A stretch of DNA of 64,000 nt. Origin: Diphasiastrum complanatum (Eukaryota; Streptophyta; Lycopodiopsida; Lycopodiales; Lycopodiaceae). The notes under the pieces are model-generated. The model saw nothing but the letters and a program-made list of their open reading frames with translations. It had not been told where the DNA came from and did not search any database. Every line of letters begins with the position of its first letter. The first letter of the stretch is position 1. The translations under genes were made by a program, and so were the position numbers. The stretch lies in NCBI GenBank assembly GCA_029204225.1, contig CM055092.1, positions 66,006,923-66,070,922 of the forward strand. Reading direction: 5' to 3'. Of this stretch, positions 11,196 to 22,440 are shown piece after piece.

Positions 11196-12581
11196 GCATG
11201 TCTGCTAAGAATACAAAACAAGAGATAAGAATACAAAACAAGAGATAGGAGCAACCTGAAATAAAGTTCTTTGATAACAAAATGTAAGAGTCCTTAGCTT
11301 TTGCACGTGCCAATGCCTGACGGGTGTGAAAACTTTGTTTATTTCGTTTAGTCCCATTTCAGTAGGACTTCATAGATGAGAAGACGGAGTAGGAGTGGCC
11401 GTAAATAGACTCTCGTAAGAAAGTTCATCAGAATGAGCTTCTTTGTCTTTGTTTTTTTCTGGTTTTCCTGTCCCCATTAGAGTAGGTTCTGAGCTTAAGA
11501 AGTTCTGAATCTGATGAAGTGAAATTTATAGGGCTCGTAGATAGAAGTATCTCTTTAATGGTCATGACCTTAGGGTCAGCAGGCCTCTTTGCCATTGTTA
11601 ATTTCAAATGGTTGTCTCGTAATTTGTGGCTATGGTTGTCTCGTAATCTGTGGCTAGGCGACATGGATTTCGACCGTGTTTTTGGGACAACAACACAATG
11701 ATCTGTTAGAATTGGGCTATCATCAAGGTTGGGCTGGGCTGAAAAGGAGGCTCTGCTTCCTCAAGACTCCGCTTCTAGAGGTTCTCTTTTTTGTCAACTT
11801 AGTGGGTGAGCTTATCCTAATAGAGGATCTCTGGATGCTTGAGACATCTTCATTAAAACTGGATTTGCTTATGTCAACAATTTGGATATTCTGATCTTCG
11901 AAGGTCTGTCCAAAAGTGTGGCTATGTTGGTGGTATGCATCTCCAATGACAGGATGGAAAAGAGTCTCTTTATTCTGATCCTCAGTTCCTATCGCAAAGA
12001 CATGGAAATCTGAGAGTTGCGGTATTGAGAGAATACACTGAAATTCAGTAGATTTCTGAGCGCACTTCTAGTGAAGCTAGGAGTCCGCTGGATTTATTCC
12101 ATAAGCGACAGAATCCAGAACTTTCTGCTTCATTTCTGCATTGATAAGATTTGAAAAATCCACAGGCTCTAGCTCAAGAATGTTGAGGTGATGTATCGCT
12201 GCTCTCTCTCCCAGGGAAAGCGTAGCCTTCACAAATTGTTGCACATCATCTGAGGTGCGATCCTCATCAAGTAGGTTTCTGGCAGCAGAGAGTATAGTTT
12301 GTTCTTTGTCAGCTTCAACTTGGGGAGGAGTTTGGTTTGCCTCCGACAAGAATTTCAGGTCTCTGACCTTTTGGTTCTTCCTGCAAGCGGTCCAACCAAT
12401 TGAGCAGCTGTTAAGCAAGGCGAAGTTGCATTTGTTTCCTTTTCAGAAGGTCCCAAACCTACTCTCATGGGAGGGAAAACCTGACTGCTAGTTGAAGTTT
12501 CATCCGTTTCAGGCAATTTCGTGTCAAGCTTCTCTTTGTAGACAATAGAGTTCGAGTTGAGAGAAGAGTCTGAGTTGGGAG
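11194..12581. other. Unclassified stretch with minus-strand open frame 12077-12418
   Basis: A 113-codon minus-strand frame (12077-12418) has ordinary amino-acid composition, with phrases such as LLDEDRTSDDVQQFV and LNILELEPVDFSNL, but I do not recognise it. A direct repeat of about 25 bp (GGTTGTCTCGTAAT...TGTGGCTA) occurs at about 11610 and 11635. Given the neighbours it is probably retroelement-derived, but that is inference. Confidence 0.25.
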
Positions 12582-13088
12582 ATGCGTAGAGAGCCCAAGC
12601 ATCTTGAATTGCACAATGGAAGGACTATGCATATCCAAGAACAACATTTTGTTATTGATTCTTTCGGTATAACAAATGCATCAGCCATTTTTTGCAGGTT
12701 GATGAACAACATTTTTCAAGACTGCTTATCATTGGTGTTTAGTAGTAGTCTCAAAGATCACATTAAACATTTAAAAACGGTCCTCCAACGACCGAGGAAA
12801 AATAGCTTGTTCGCGAAAAGAGAAAAATGTGAGTTTGTGGTAGAGGAAGTTGATTTCCTTGGACATGTTATAGGCTACGTACGAATTCGGATAGATCCTA
12901 AGAAGATCAAGACTATCTTGGATTGGCTGGCTCCTAAAACTGTTCACGACATCAAATCCTTTGTGGGGTTATGTAACTTTTACAGGAGATTCATTGAGGC
13001 ATTTAGCAAAATTGTGGCACCATTGTTGGAGCAGACAAGGACTCATCTAAAGATGACATGGACACCGGAATGTGAAGCAGTGTTCTAA
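12582..13088 (+). pseudogene. Ty3/gypsy reverse transcriptase fragment
   Basis: The 168-codon frame shows the second half of a gypsy RT: FGITNASAIFCRLMNNIF (thumb approach), KREKCEFVVEEVDFLGHVIG, DPKKIKTILDW, SFVGLCNFYRRFIEAFSKI and WTPECEAVF. The YxDD catalytic segment expected between residues 45 and 60 is missing; LSLVFSSSLKDH stands in its place. The frame then hits a stop just after the Phe that normally leads into FQELK. It is therefore a truncated, catalytically dead copy. It ends within about 30 bp of an opposite-strand copia fragment. Confidence 0.85.
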
Positions 13089-13104
13089 GAACTAAAATGA
13101 CGGA

Positions 13105-14040
13105 GCTCCTTCGACTAGCATCATGTTTCTTCTTTCTGCTACACCATTATATTGTGGTGTGTAAGCAGTTGTGAATTGATACTCTATTCATTTGTCTTGG
13201 CAGAAGCTTGAAAACTCTTTGCTTGAATACTCACCTCCATTGTCGGACCTGATTGTCTGCAACCTTTTGGAGGTGTGTCTCTCAACAAATGCCAAGAACT
13301 TCTTGAAGGCGTCAAACACTTCTGATTTTTTCTTTATGTAGTATATTGTTGTCATCCGGCTGTAATCATCAATGAAAGTGACAAAATATCACGATTCTAA
13401 GAGAGAGTCCACATACATCTTAGTGAACAAGCTCAAGAATGTCCTTGCTTCATGTACAAATGGACTTCGATGCTATTTGCCCTTCTGACAGGCTTCACAG
13501 AAGTCGGTGTCTGGTCTTGTTATCTTTAGACCTGTGACAATCTCGTTTCTGCTCATGTCGTACACACTTCTCATATTCTGATGATACATTCTTCTGTGTC
13601 AAAGATAATTTTCGTTCTGATGCATTTAATATGCTATCATGCCTGGTGATGATCTTTGATTGGTAAAGATTTGATCCGACAGTCAGCAGCTTACTTGATT
13701 TTTGCTCAATTATTCGGAATACATTCCCATCAAACAGGATTCGTGCTCCAAGATCGGCGATTCTCAACACAAAGGGCAAGTCTCTTCTGAGCGTTGGCAC
13801 GCAAAGTGCTCCTTGCAGTTCTGCATATCCAGACAGTGTACGTAGATGTAGAGTGTTGATGCCTTCGACATCGTGTCTGCTTCCATCATCTAGTATCACT
13901 GCTCTTGCATTGTCGAGCGCCTTGTAATTGATCAAGACGTTTTTGTTGCATGTGATGTGTGATGTAGCACCTGAGTTGATGACTATGGCGTAGTCGTGCT
14001 CAGTGTAGCTGGTTGATGCTTCATCGATGATCATGAAGCC
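13105..14040 (-). pseudogene. Ty1/copia protease-integrase fragment
   Basis: On the minus strand, 14034-13495 encodes a copia protease start (INSGATSHIT, with N where the catalytic Asp of D-S-G is expected) and the following linker. Further down, 13490-13130 carries an integrase core: FVTFIDDYSR, RSDNGGEYSSKEF and AYTPQYNGVAERRN. At least one stop interrupts it. The GAG-pre-integrase zinc finger is degenerate. RT is absent: the fragment stops where the gypsy piece begins. Confidence 0.8.
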
Positions 14041-15829
14041 ATTGTCATGGGTTCAATTTGCAGGACTTGATACACGGCTATCGATCACAGACATTGTAGC
14101 AATCAATCAATCGATCTAATGTAATGCAATAATCAGAGATGGAAGGCCATAATGTATTTTGTATTTGTGTCTTGAATGTAGATTGAGTCGGCAGTGTCTC
14201 GCTCATTGGTGGGCCTGACGCTCCTCTTACAATCCTATTGCGCAGATATTTTCTGCGTATTAATCACTTGAATGATGATTGAACAAAATGATGATACTAT
14301 TCTGAAATCTAACCTATTCTTATGTCTCACCAAGTGAGATTACAAGATAGTTTAACTAATCATTACAAGAGAGGTTTAGGCTAAAACATTGGTTAACTAA
14401 CTCTCCGCAACGTTAGTTTTTGAGTTGAGCATGACAGTTTTGCCCGACGGGCTAAGGTCCCGATAGTTCGGCCTTGGCCGACAATGTCTTCTATTCTTTG
14501 TCTTTGTTGAGGCTTTGGTTGGGTCCTTATGTGTCGTTGTCGATGTGTCCTGATATGTCGGGACTAGGGAACGCAGGAAAATGGTTGCTGAGACACAATT
14601 TCCAACAGGAGAGAACCGGGGGAAATAATCCCAAGGCTCCCGAAGATGCAAGCTGTTCTAGAGAGAGAGAGGCCAGCTTTTTGTTCTGTTGCTTTTGATT
14701 GTTCACAAAGATAACATATTGGCATTCTCAGTTTCTTTGAAATCTTTACCAAATCGAAATGCCTTTTGTAGATTTAATGACGTACGAATAACTACATTCT
14801 TGGATAGTGAAAATTCTCTATACATGATTTTTTTTTTTTTAACTTCATAGAACTATTAAGACAAAAGAAAATGATAACTCTACCAATCTTTGTACATGCA
14901 TTATTATATTTTGCATCAACCATGCCTTTGCATTCCAGGCATATGAAGTAACCATTTATCCTAAATATAGAACCTTGAAAACCTGCATTCTTTTGTAATC
15001 TCACGTGCAAGTGATCCAGCATGGAATTTCCTATGGCATGAACAATTTTATGCTCTTTTTGACAAACTTTTTTGTGTTAAAAAATCCAAAATAACATTTC
15101 AAATTAAAAATCACGTTTGAACACAATAGATAGTTCTGCTCATTTTTTGTCATGAAATTACGATTGCAATTGTTTCATTTTAAAAAACTCAATTTTTACA
15201 AATAGGCAAAACTGCAACAGACAACATTTTTTTTGCTTTGAATTTATGGTTTTGTGAGTAATTGTTTTTGGTGTTTAGTTAGAATATGATTATTGGACCT
15301 TGTTATTGATAGAATGGACAAGAAAAATGACATCATTCTCTTGTTACAATACCAAACGAGTTTATACACGTTCATGTGATCAGGACACATTTAAAAGTAT
15401 GTCAAATTCAAAAGTCTTTTACTTATTCTAATGTGCACAATGATCCCAATTTGACTATCACAATAATTCATAAGATAATAACTAAATTTGGGAATAACCT
15501 TCAAGAAATTCTCTAGTTAAATCTTGACAATATAGTCATGGAAGACATATTTTTGGACAATGTTGGAATATTTGTCAATTCTGATATCCTTAAAAAATTT
15601 CAAGAAAACAAAATGTGAGATTTTTTGTTATGGGTCACACCCATCATAGATTAGATCTAATGTTCCGCGAGTTGTCAACTCCCCAAAGGGATAAAACTTA
15701 AAGAAACTACACCATGCAAGTAGGCAGTCCAACATAAACTAAGGAGCATCTACAAAATATAAAGCAAAGCATAAGCATAAATTCATCGAGAGATGGATCG
15801 TCGAGCCGTCAAAAGTGTACAGATTGTGT
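14041..15829. other. Intergenic, no gene recognised
   Basis: AT-rich DNA with short open frames only. The part 14170-14660 has higher GC and could be LTR or leader sequence of the adjoining copia fragment, but I see no matching partner or primer binding site. Confidence 0.3.
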
Positions 15830-16090
15830 GTCATTCAAACCTTAACAGAACCGACAACCTGCACACGTGCCAAAAAGCCAAGAGTGGACTCACGAGGTGA
15901 GAGTCGCCCAAGAGAAGGGACTAAACAACAGGAGATGGAAAAGTCCTCCAACGGCTGAACAATGCAAAAATTGCAATCAAGGATCTCTGCAACAATAGAG
16001 AAACATGCGCTCCATGATTTTCTCCTCCAACTGGCAAACAAGGCAAAGGTGGTCAGCAAGGAAAGGCCAGTTGCAAGCAGAGGCAGAGAG
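15830..16090 (-). pseudogene. LINE C-terminal zf-RVT fragment
   Basis: Minus-strand translation at about 16,085-15,990 reads NWPFLADHLCLVCQLEEKIM followed by ERMFLYC. That is the C-x2-C ... (H/E)-x3-(F)-x2-C pattern of the zinc-binding domain that follows RT in plant LINEs. The rest is frameshifted. Only this C-terminal scrap remains. Confidence 0.55.
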
Positions 16091-16130
16091 TGAGTTAAAA
16101 TACATTAGGCCAAGTATCTAAGCTTGTGAC

Positions 16131-16801
16131 TCTATATGCAAATATAAATAACAAAAAATTCATGTCCCTCTCCTTTTACTGCATGCATCCATGCGCCCTC
16201 AACTCGAATGATGCACTAACATCATTACCAATAAGAATAAAGATTAATTAAAGACTATTTATTTGCATTCACAAAATCATGTCATATATGTTGTGATATC
16301 GCTATTCATGCACACACTTTGAATAGGATATACGTATCGGCCTTATTTATAATAATATTGGGTGGATATAACGTATTTCTATGTACGATTGGTAGGTATT
16401 AATATTCAAATACATCAGGTATATATCACTTAGAGAACCAATGATTGTTGAGAACTATGCGTAAAGGGTTAGCTAATACATATATCGATACCCTATCAAT
16501 AATTGGCCTCATACCCAGTACCCGCTAAACATTGCTAATAAGTAAGACTTCAATCGATATTTATAAACGGTGGATACATTAAAATAGAAAGTTTCATAGG
16601 CTTGAAATTGGCTATTATATTTTGCTTAAGCCAACAATTTTAAGAACATACTAGCAATGTGAGCCCCCAAGTCTACGGGCGGGCGACGTTTAAAGCGGGC
16701 AGAGCAGGTGGGTGGGCAAAGGGAAGGAAAATTTGAAAAACCTTCATGTTTTTTTCTGGGCAGGGTCAGGCTGCCCGTGGGGCAACGCGACCGCTGTCCG
16801 G

Positions 16802-16837
<36 letters not shown>

Positions 16838-17262
16838 ATGAAGGAAAATTTTAAAAAGAAGGGTCTCGGGCCAACGCTCATGCTACCTGTCACAATGTGA
16901 GCACTACCAGGATAGCGTGAGCTGCCCGCTCACACTATTATTTTAATTATAATAGATATATAATAGTCAACTGATATAGAATTTAAAAGTTCATATACAT
17001 TGTGTATACTTACGCTAAAATTTTAAGAAAGCTATAAATATCATGACATTGGCTAGTTTTAAAAAATGGGGGTCTTTTTAGTACTAAAAGTAATCACACT
17101 CAACCAACATTGAATTCAACTTCAAACACCCATAAAAATATCTTATTTTTCTATTGAATTCTTATGAGAGTCAAATTTTTTCATACCAAGGTGGGGTACT
17201 CCGGTAGTTGATAAAGTGTTGCACCTCATTGTTTATACTTAGACCAAGGGGTACTATAAATT
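16131..17262. repeat. Repeat family R1, copy A (~1.13 kb)
   Basis: Aligned along its whole length with 36560-37680 at about 95% identity by eye, and a third, partial copy lies at about 45980-46100. It contains 35 consecutive A residues (16802-16836) and a 15 bp inverted repeat (CCTTCATGTTTTTTT at 16741 and its complement at 16830-16844) that would form a hairpin. No ORF, LTR or terminal repeat is evident, so I cannot class it. Confidence 0.85.
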
Positions 17263-17265
17263 AAA

Positions 17266-17556
17266 GTTGCTTATGTATCCAAGCCTTCAAAGGAGGATGA
17301 TCACACAAGATGCACATATTTTCTTTCTTCAAGACTAGCGAAGTGTGCCCGTCGATGATGGACGCGGGGGGCGGCGATCTGGGTGACGGCTGATGATTTG
17401 GGTGACAGCCGATGATTTGGATGGCAGCCGATGTTTTAGGAAGAAAGCCGGTGGTCGTTGATGGGTGGCCGATGTATGTGTGCATGTACGTGGCCAAAGT
17501 GTTTCCGCTGATGGCGGGTGGCTGATGAGGTGTGTGTGCGTGCATGCGCGTGACGC

Positions 17557-17558
<2 letters not shown>
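17266..17558. repeat. Duplicated block 2, copy A
   Basis: About 290 bp, nearly identical to 39908-40204. Both copies end in ACGCGT immediately before a GA array. Confidence 0.85.

Positions 17559-17595
<37 letters not shown>
17559..17595. repeat. (GA)n microsatellite, 37 bp
   Basis: Pure GA. The same locus in the second copy (40205-40315) is 111 bp long. Confidence 0.97.
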
Positions 17596-17598
<3 letters not shown>

Positions 17599-17770
17599 CG
17601 CACATCTCGCACAACTCGCATATCTCGCATACTCAGAGAGAGAGTTCGGGTCAGAGAGAGGCCGAGAGAGAACTTCGGGACCTTCGCATATCTCGCACAT
17701 CTCGCAGTCAGAGAGAGGCCGAGAGAAACCTTCGATACCTTCGCATATCTCACATACTTTCACAGATCTC
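17596..17770. repeat. Short-period TCGCA/GAGAGAGGCCGAG minisatellite
   Basis: The words TCTCGCA and TCGCATA recur eight or so times, and the phrase GTCAGAGAGAGGCCGAGAGA occurs twice (about 17652 and 17708). It is absent from the corresponding place in the second duplicated copy. Confidence 0.8.
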
Positions 17771-17910
17771 GCGACCGATACCCCAAAAAAAAAACATGAA
17801 GAAATATGTGGTTTCTTGGCAACGAGAGATGCCTGGGAGCACTAAAGTTTTAATATATAGATAGTGAAGTGTGCTCGTCGATGACGAGCGGCCGATGGTG
17901 TGTCTGTGTG

Positions 17911-17913
<3 letters not shown>

Positions 17914-17993
<80 letters not shown>
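17914..17993. repeat. (GA)n microsatellite, 80 bp
   Basis: Pure GA run preceded by a short degenerate copy of the GTGTGC(T/C)CGTCGATGA phrase that also precedes the 17.5 kb array. Confidence 0.97.
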
Positions 17994-17996
<3 letters not shown>

Positions 17997-18184
17997 CCTC
18001 CCTTGCATGCGTCCTTGCACCCTCCCCACACCTCCGCCCTTATGTCCTCCCCGCATGCACTCCCTTTGCCGTCCCTAAAAGCGCGCTCTCCCGACGTGCC
18101 CTCCCATCACGCCCTCCCATCATTGGGCCCCCAAAATAAATAAATAAAAATTTAAAAAAAAGGTGGGAGGGGGCATGGTATACA

Positions 18185-18375
18185 ATGCCCCCACCAACCC
18201 AACCCCCCACCCCCCCCCCCCCCCCCCCCCCCCCCTTTTCTCCCTCCCTCCCCGTACCCGCTCCCTCCCCCTTTGCAGCTCGCTCTCCCACCCCCCGGGC
18301 CGCTAGCCCGATTGGGGGTGCAGCGGCCCGGGGGCGCCATGGCACACACCCGGGCAGCGCGAGGGGGGGCTCCCA
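18185..18375 (-). other. C-rich tract with 26-base homopolymer, G-quadruplex potential
   Basis: C26 at 18210-18235, flanked by further C4-C7 runs. The minus strand is therefore strongly G-run-rich and could fold into quadruplexes. GC content here is far above that of the surroundings. Open frames across it are low-complexity Pro or Gly runs and are not credible genes. Confidence 0.75.
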
Positions 18376-18698
18376 GGCAGCTTGAGCGGCTCATGAAACA
18401 CTATTATTTTTCTAGTGTTCAAGGGGTTTCTTCTTCAACCGAACTAATCTAGTGTGAACAAAAGTCAATCCTCTTTTATGTTCTCCCAGTTAAATGAAGT
18501 TCTCCGAGAGCTTGTCTTATGTATTTACCATGCTCAAAATGGATTTCATCTCAAGTTTGAACGTGTCATTGAAGTAGTAGATTAGGAAAGAAAGTGCAGA
18601 ATATCTTTTAGTCAAGTTCTTAATAAGTTGGAAATTTGGAAGAAGTACATTATTGTACAACGATCTATTCATTCTTTGATTAAAATCTTGCACTCTAC

Positions 18699-19177
18699 TG
18701 GGCAATTTATTTAGCTATTAACTTTGAACGCTATCTGCAAAAAAAATATGAACTTGAGAGGCTTCAAAAAAACTCCAAAAATGCTACATCCTATTTAAGG
18801 ACTCAAAAGCACTCTTATGGCTTGTTGCTCTCGCCACGAACATGTTGCTGCAAAAGCACGTCGTCCTTGCATAATAATGACTCATATATGCGCCCGCAAT
18901 CCACCCAAACCTGCAGTAAGCTCAAAGCAAAACCAAATACGTCGTTAGTCCAACGTGCGATCTATTAAAGCAGATGGATCGATCAATTGTGCTGCAACCT
19001 ACTGGCATGGAGCGATAAATGAAAATGAAAGATCGACGACGAAAATCGGAAGCAACCCAAAATTGAAATGAATGAAAGCGCAGGAGTGAAGAAACTCTCT
19101 AATAGTAAGGGTCCCAGGCAGCTCACGCCCCGAAGACGAAGGACTATTATCAATGATGCTTGATTTCGAAATTTAAA
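18699..19177. repeat. Duplicated block 3, copy A
   Basis: Matches 40317-40764 and then 41254-41276. The second copy carries an extra 489 bp between CAAT (19154) and GATGCTT (19155). Confidence 0.85.
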
Positions 19178-20258
19178 AGCCATACCTTAGTAAATCTATT
19201 GTCCCACCACTAGAATACAATTTAGCATGCTCTAGCATTGATATCTTCTCCAAATCATTGCAAAATGATCTTTGGTTAGAGAAAGAAGCAGTTCACCAAT
19301 CTTGCCCATGTAAAAAAATCAGCATCTACACTAAGAATGAGATGCAAACTCTAATAGATCTTAATCAAACATGAACCAAAACATAAAATAAATTTGTTGT
19401 TCGTACAATAACAATAAGCTACTATATTTCACACGTGTGGATCTGAAAATAGCTTTTAATGAACATTCTACACACAAAATTGCAAGATATCATAAGTATA
19501 GTGCACCAATGGATAGTAGAACCTAAGAGAACCATGTATAAGCATGAATGATATAAGAGAGAGAGAGAATTGTATCTCTTCCCACGAGTTACATCCTTTT
19601 ATAACAGGTCCAAACCTTATTTCAAACTTGGTTTCCCTCCATAACAGAAAACCCTACTATTATTGTGACTAGATTCAATGTCTCTACTACTCAAATTTGA
19701 ATCTACTAAAACTCGTGTAATATGAATTCCCACACTTTCCAAAAATGTTTATTCAAATGCTTTTAGACTAATATAATGTTGAAAATTCAAACTCTAAGTC
19801 TAATATGCAATTGGCCTCAAATGCAAATAAACAAATGTAGCAAATATGACTAAACTAGCTGAAATCTCTCACACTAAGGTGTACAGACATTACTAAATAC
19901 AAAAAGTTAATTATTGTCGAAAAAAGTCTGAAACAATTTCATTTCTATCCTATACCTAGGTTGAATTCTTGATATACAAAAATCATCCCCTGGTATGAAA
20001 AACAATACTAATCTGATCTTTTGCATACAATTCACCATAGGATTTAACCAGGAAATAAAATCAAATTTTTTTTTTATGCTTTTGATCAGTTCTCGTCACT
20101 TACAATTTTTCCAATAAAATTGGACTATTTTTTCTTTTTATTAACCGGTTTGGCGTTACTCCGTCAATATTAGCAAAACTATCAAAATGTCAAAATATGA
20201 AATTACATGAATGGAAATCCTACCAATAGGATTTCAGTAACTCTTAAACTATATCCTA
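19178..20258. other. AT-rich stretch, no gene recognised
   Basis: Present only in copy A of the duplication. No ORF of note. It contains one CACACGTGTG palindrome (19430-19439), which in this window otherwise marks copia-LTR-like sequence. Confidence 0.35.
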
Positions 20259-22440
20259 TGAAATTTCAAAGAAATGGACTCAATTTGATCGACAAAAGAT
20301 CAATAAGAGTGATTGGTAACTTGGAATCTTGATCTATATCAAAACTAGCATCCAAATCTAGCTTCTACTTGACGATTTCTATATATCCAAGCAAGAACAA
20401 CAAAAAATAACGATCCAAAGGCTTCACACGTGTGAAGTACACCAAGACGGCCTACTAACAGCAAATAAATTTACTTAAGAAATCCTAAGCATCAAAGAAC
20501 TTGTTTAATAGAGTGAAAACACCAAGATTGCTCTCAAATCAATATTTTTCATCATTAATGGATCACATGGATGATATACAAAATCTTCATAATCTCTCTC
20601 TAAGCCGTATCCAGCACGTGTGAGACAGCTCATAGTGCTTATCCATATCCACTTATCCTCTTAGATAAACTTGATTTGACTCTTGGAAGTGCCTATCCTC
20701 CCTATGGTGTTTAGAACAGTTTTAGTCTCTCTCCAGAACTAAAAACATCAGCCTCAAAGCTCACTCTCAATGATTTAGAGGTTGATCAAAGGACTAACAC
20801 CAGTTCACATCAAATCTACAATGAGATGATTGGATTTTTGCAAAGCAAATCACTAGTTTCACTCTCACAATCTTGTTTGAAGCACAAATATGGAAAAATC
20901 ACTTAGATATGGTGAAAGTACAATTCCATCAGCCTCTCACATGTGTGGGAAGTACACTTGAACTTTACACACCCATTTGAACTTCAAATCTTCAAGTAAA
21001 CTATTGGTTAGAGTCGCCCTCCTTCAAATTGATTTTAGCACCAATGCTTTGTGCAAAATGAAGAGTTTTAGATCAATATCAAAGCTCTTAGACTTGGATA
21101 TGATACCATGTGAAATTTCAGAGAAATGGACTCAATTTGATCTACAAAAGATCAATAAGAGTGATTGGTAACTTGGAATCTTGATTTATATCAAAACTAG
21201 CATCCAAATCTAGCTTCTACTTGACAATTTTTATATATCCAAGCAAGAACAACCAAAAATAATGATCCAAAGGCTTCACATGTGTGAAGTACACCAAGTG
21301 TACGACCTAATAATAGCAAATAAGTTAAGCATTCATCCACAAAGAACTTGCTTAAGAGAGTGAAAACACCAAAATTGCTCCCAAATCAATGTTTTTCATC
21401 ATTAGCCTCCCAACGGATCTCACATGGATGATATACAAAATCTTCATAATCTCTCTCTAAGCCATATCCGACACATGTAAGACAACTCATAGTGGCTAAA
21501 ATTCCACTAATTTGCCACATCATCATTGGTGGCTAGTGTTGAGCTTCTAGCTTCCTACAATCTAGAAGATAACTCCTACAATTTATGAGATTTGACATTT
21601 AACTCATATGAAAAGTATATACAATGGATTTGAACTCAATACTTGATATTTCACACGTGGGAGACCACTCCTACCTATGTGATATAGCATTTTCTACCAC
21701 TAGAATGGTGCCAAGGGACATAGTATTACTAAACCAGTTTTTGGCCAATTTAACCACTAGTTTTCAAATTAAATGAGATGTACAACCTATATGATCTATC
21801 TAAATGACTTAGGCATAGATTTTACACGTGGGAACAGGATCCACACATGTATGATGATGATACGTACAAGTCATTATGGTATTTACAAGATTTGATCAAG
21901 TTAGCTTTTGCCAATTATAACATATCCAACCAGATTTCACTGTCCGGATAAAGAGTTCTATCACCACTCATTCTATCTAGCTATTTCATATTGCTTGAGG
22001 GCTTTTAAATCCAATTTTGATGAGTATCTTGCACAAACATTCACTTGTTCTAACGGTCAGTATCCATAAAAAATATATCAAACAAGTAACCAATTTCAAA
22101 GTTTAACCAAATATGAAATTCAACAGAAAAGAAAAAAATTCAATTTTAATTTCAACTTGGGAGTACCATACTCCAAAAGTTAAAATAACATTATAGTATA
22201 AATTGCTGGCAAATTCATTATGATTTCTTCTGTCAGTTTAAAATTATCTATACCTGAGAAATATTTTAGGTTTAGTGAAAACACTGTGACTAATTTTACT
22301 GATAAATTTAGTATAGTCGATTCACTAATCTAAACTCATTCCATAGATAACGAAAAAATGATTGAAATTTTGGTTTTTTGAAAAAACTCGATTTCTGGCA
22401 CAGTTTACGTAATTCAAAAATTCTGACAAAAATACTGTTA
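20259..22440 (-). repeat. Copia LTR-like sequence, two partial tandem units
   Basis: A segment of about 380-395 bp occurs twice, at 20259-20655 and 21111-21493. Next to the second unit lies TGATACCA (21101-21108), the complement of the initiator-Met-type priming word TGGTATCA, followed by TG at 21109, so this is the inner end of a 5' LTR on the minus strand. The 20932-22440 part is collinear with 41288-42832. It abuts a copia coding fragment at 22441 without a proper element order, so the region is rearranged. Confidence 0.65.

Noticed and set aside
14474-14752. Short frames on both strands near 14.5 kb as a small gene
   Set aside because: No conserved motif, no splice-compatible neighbour; overlapping frames on both strands are typical of chance ORFs.
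17532-18143. Several overlapping open frames of 60-140 codons on both strands
   Set aside because: They are translations of (GA)n arrays (Arg-Glu or Ser-Leu runs) without any other content.
18040-18394. Gly-rich and Pro-rich open frames over the C26 tract
   Set aside because: Homopolymer translation in several frames; no start context, motif or splice support.
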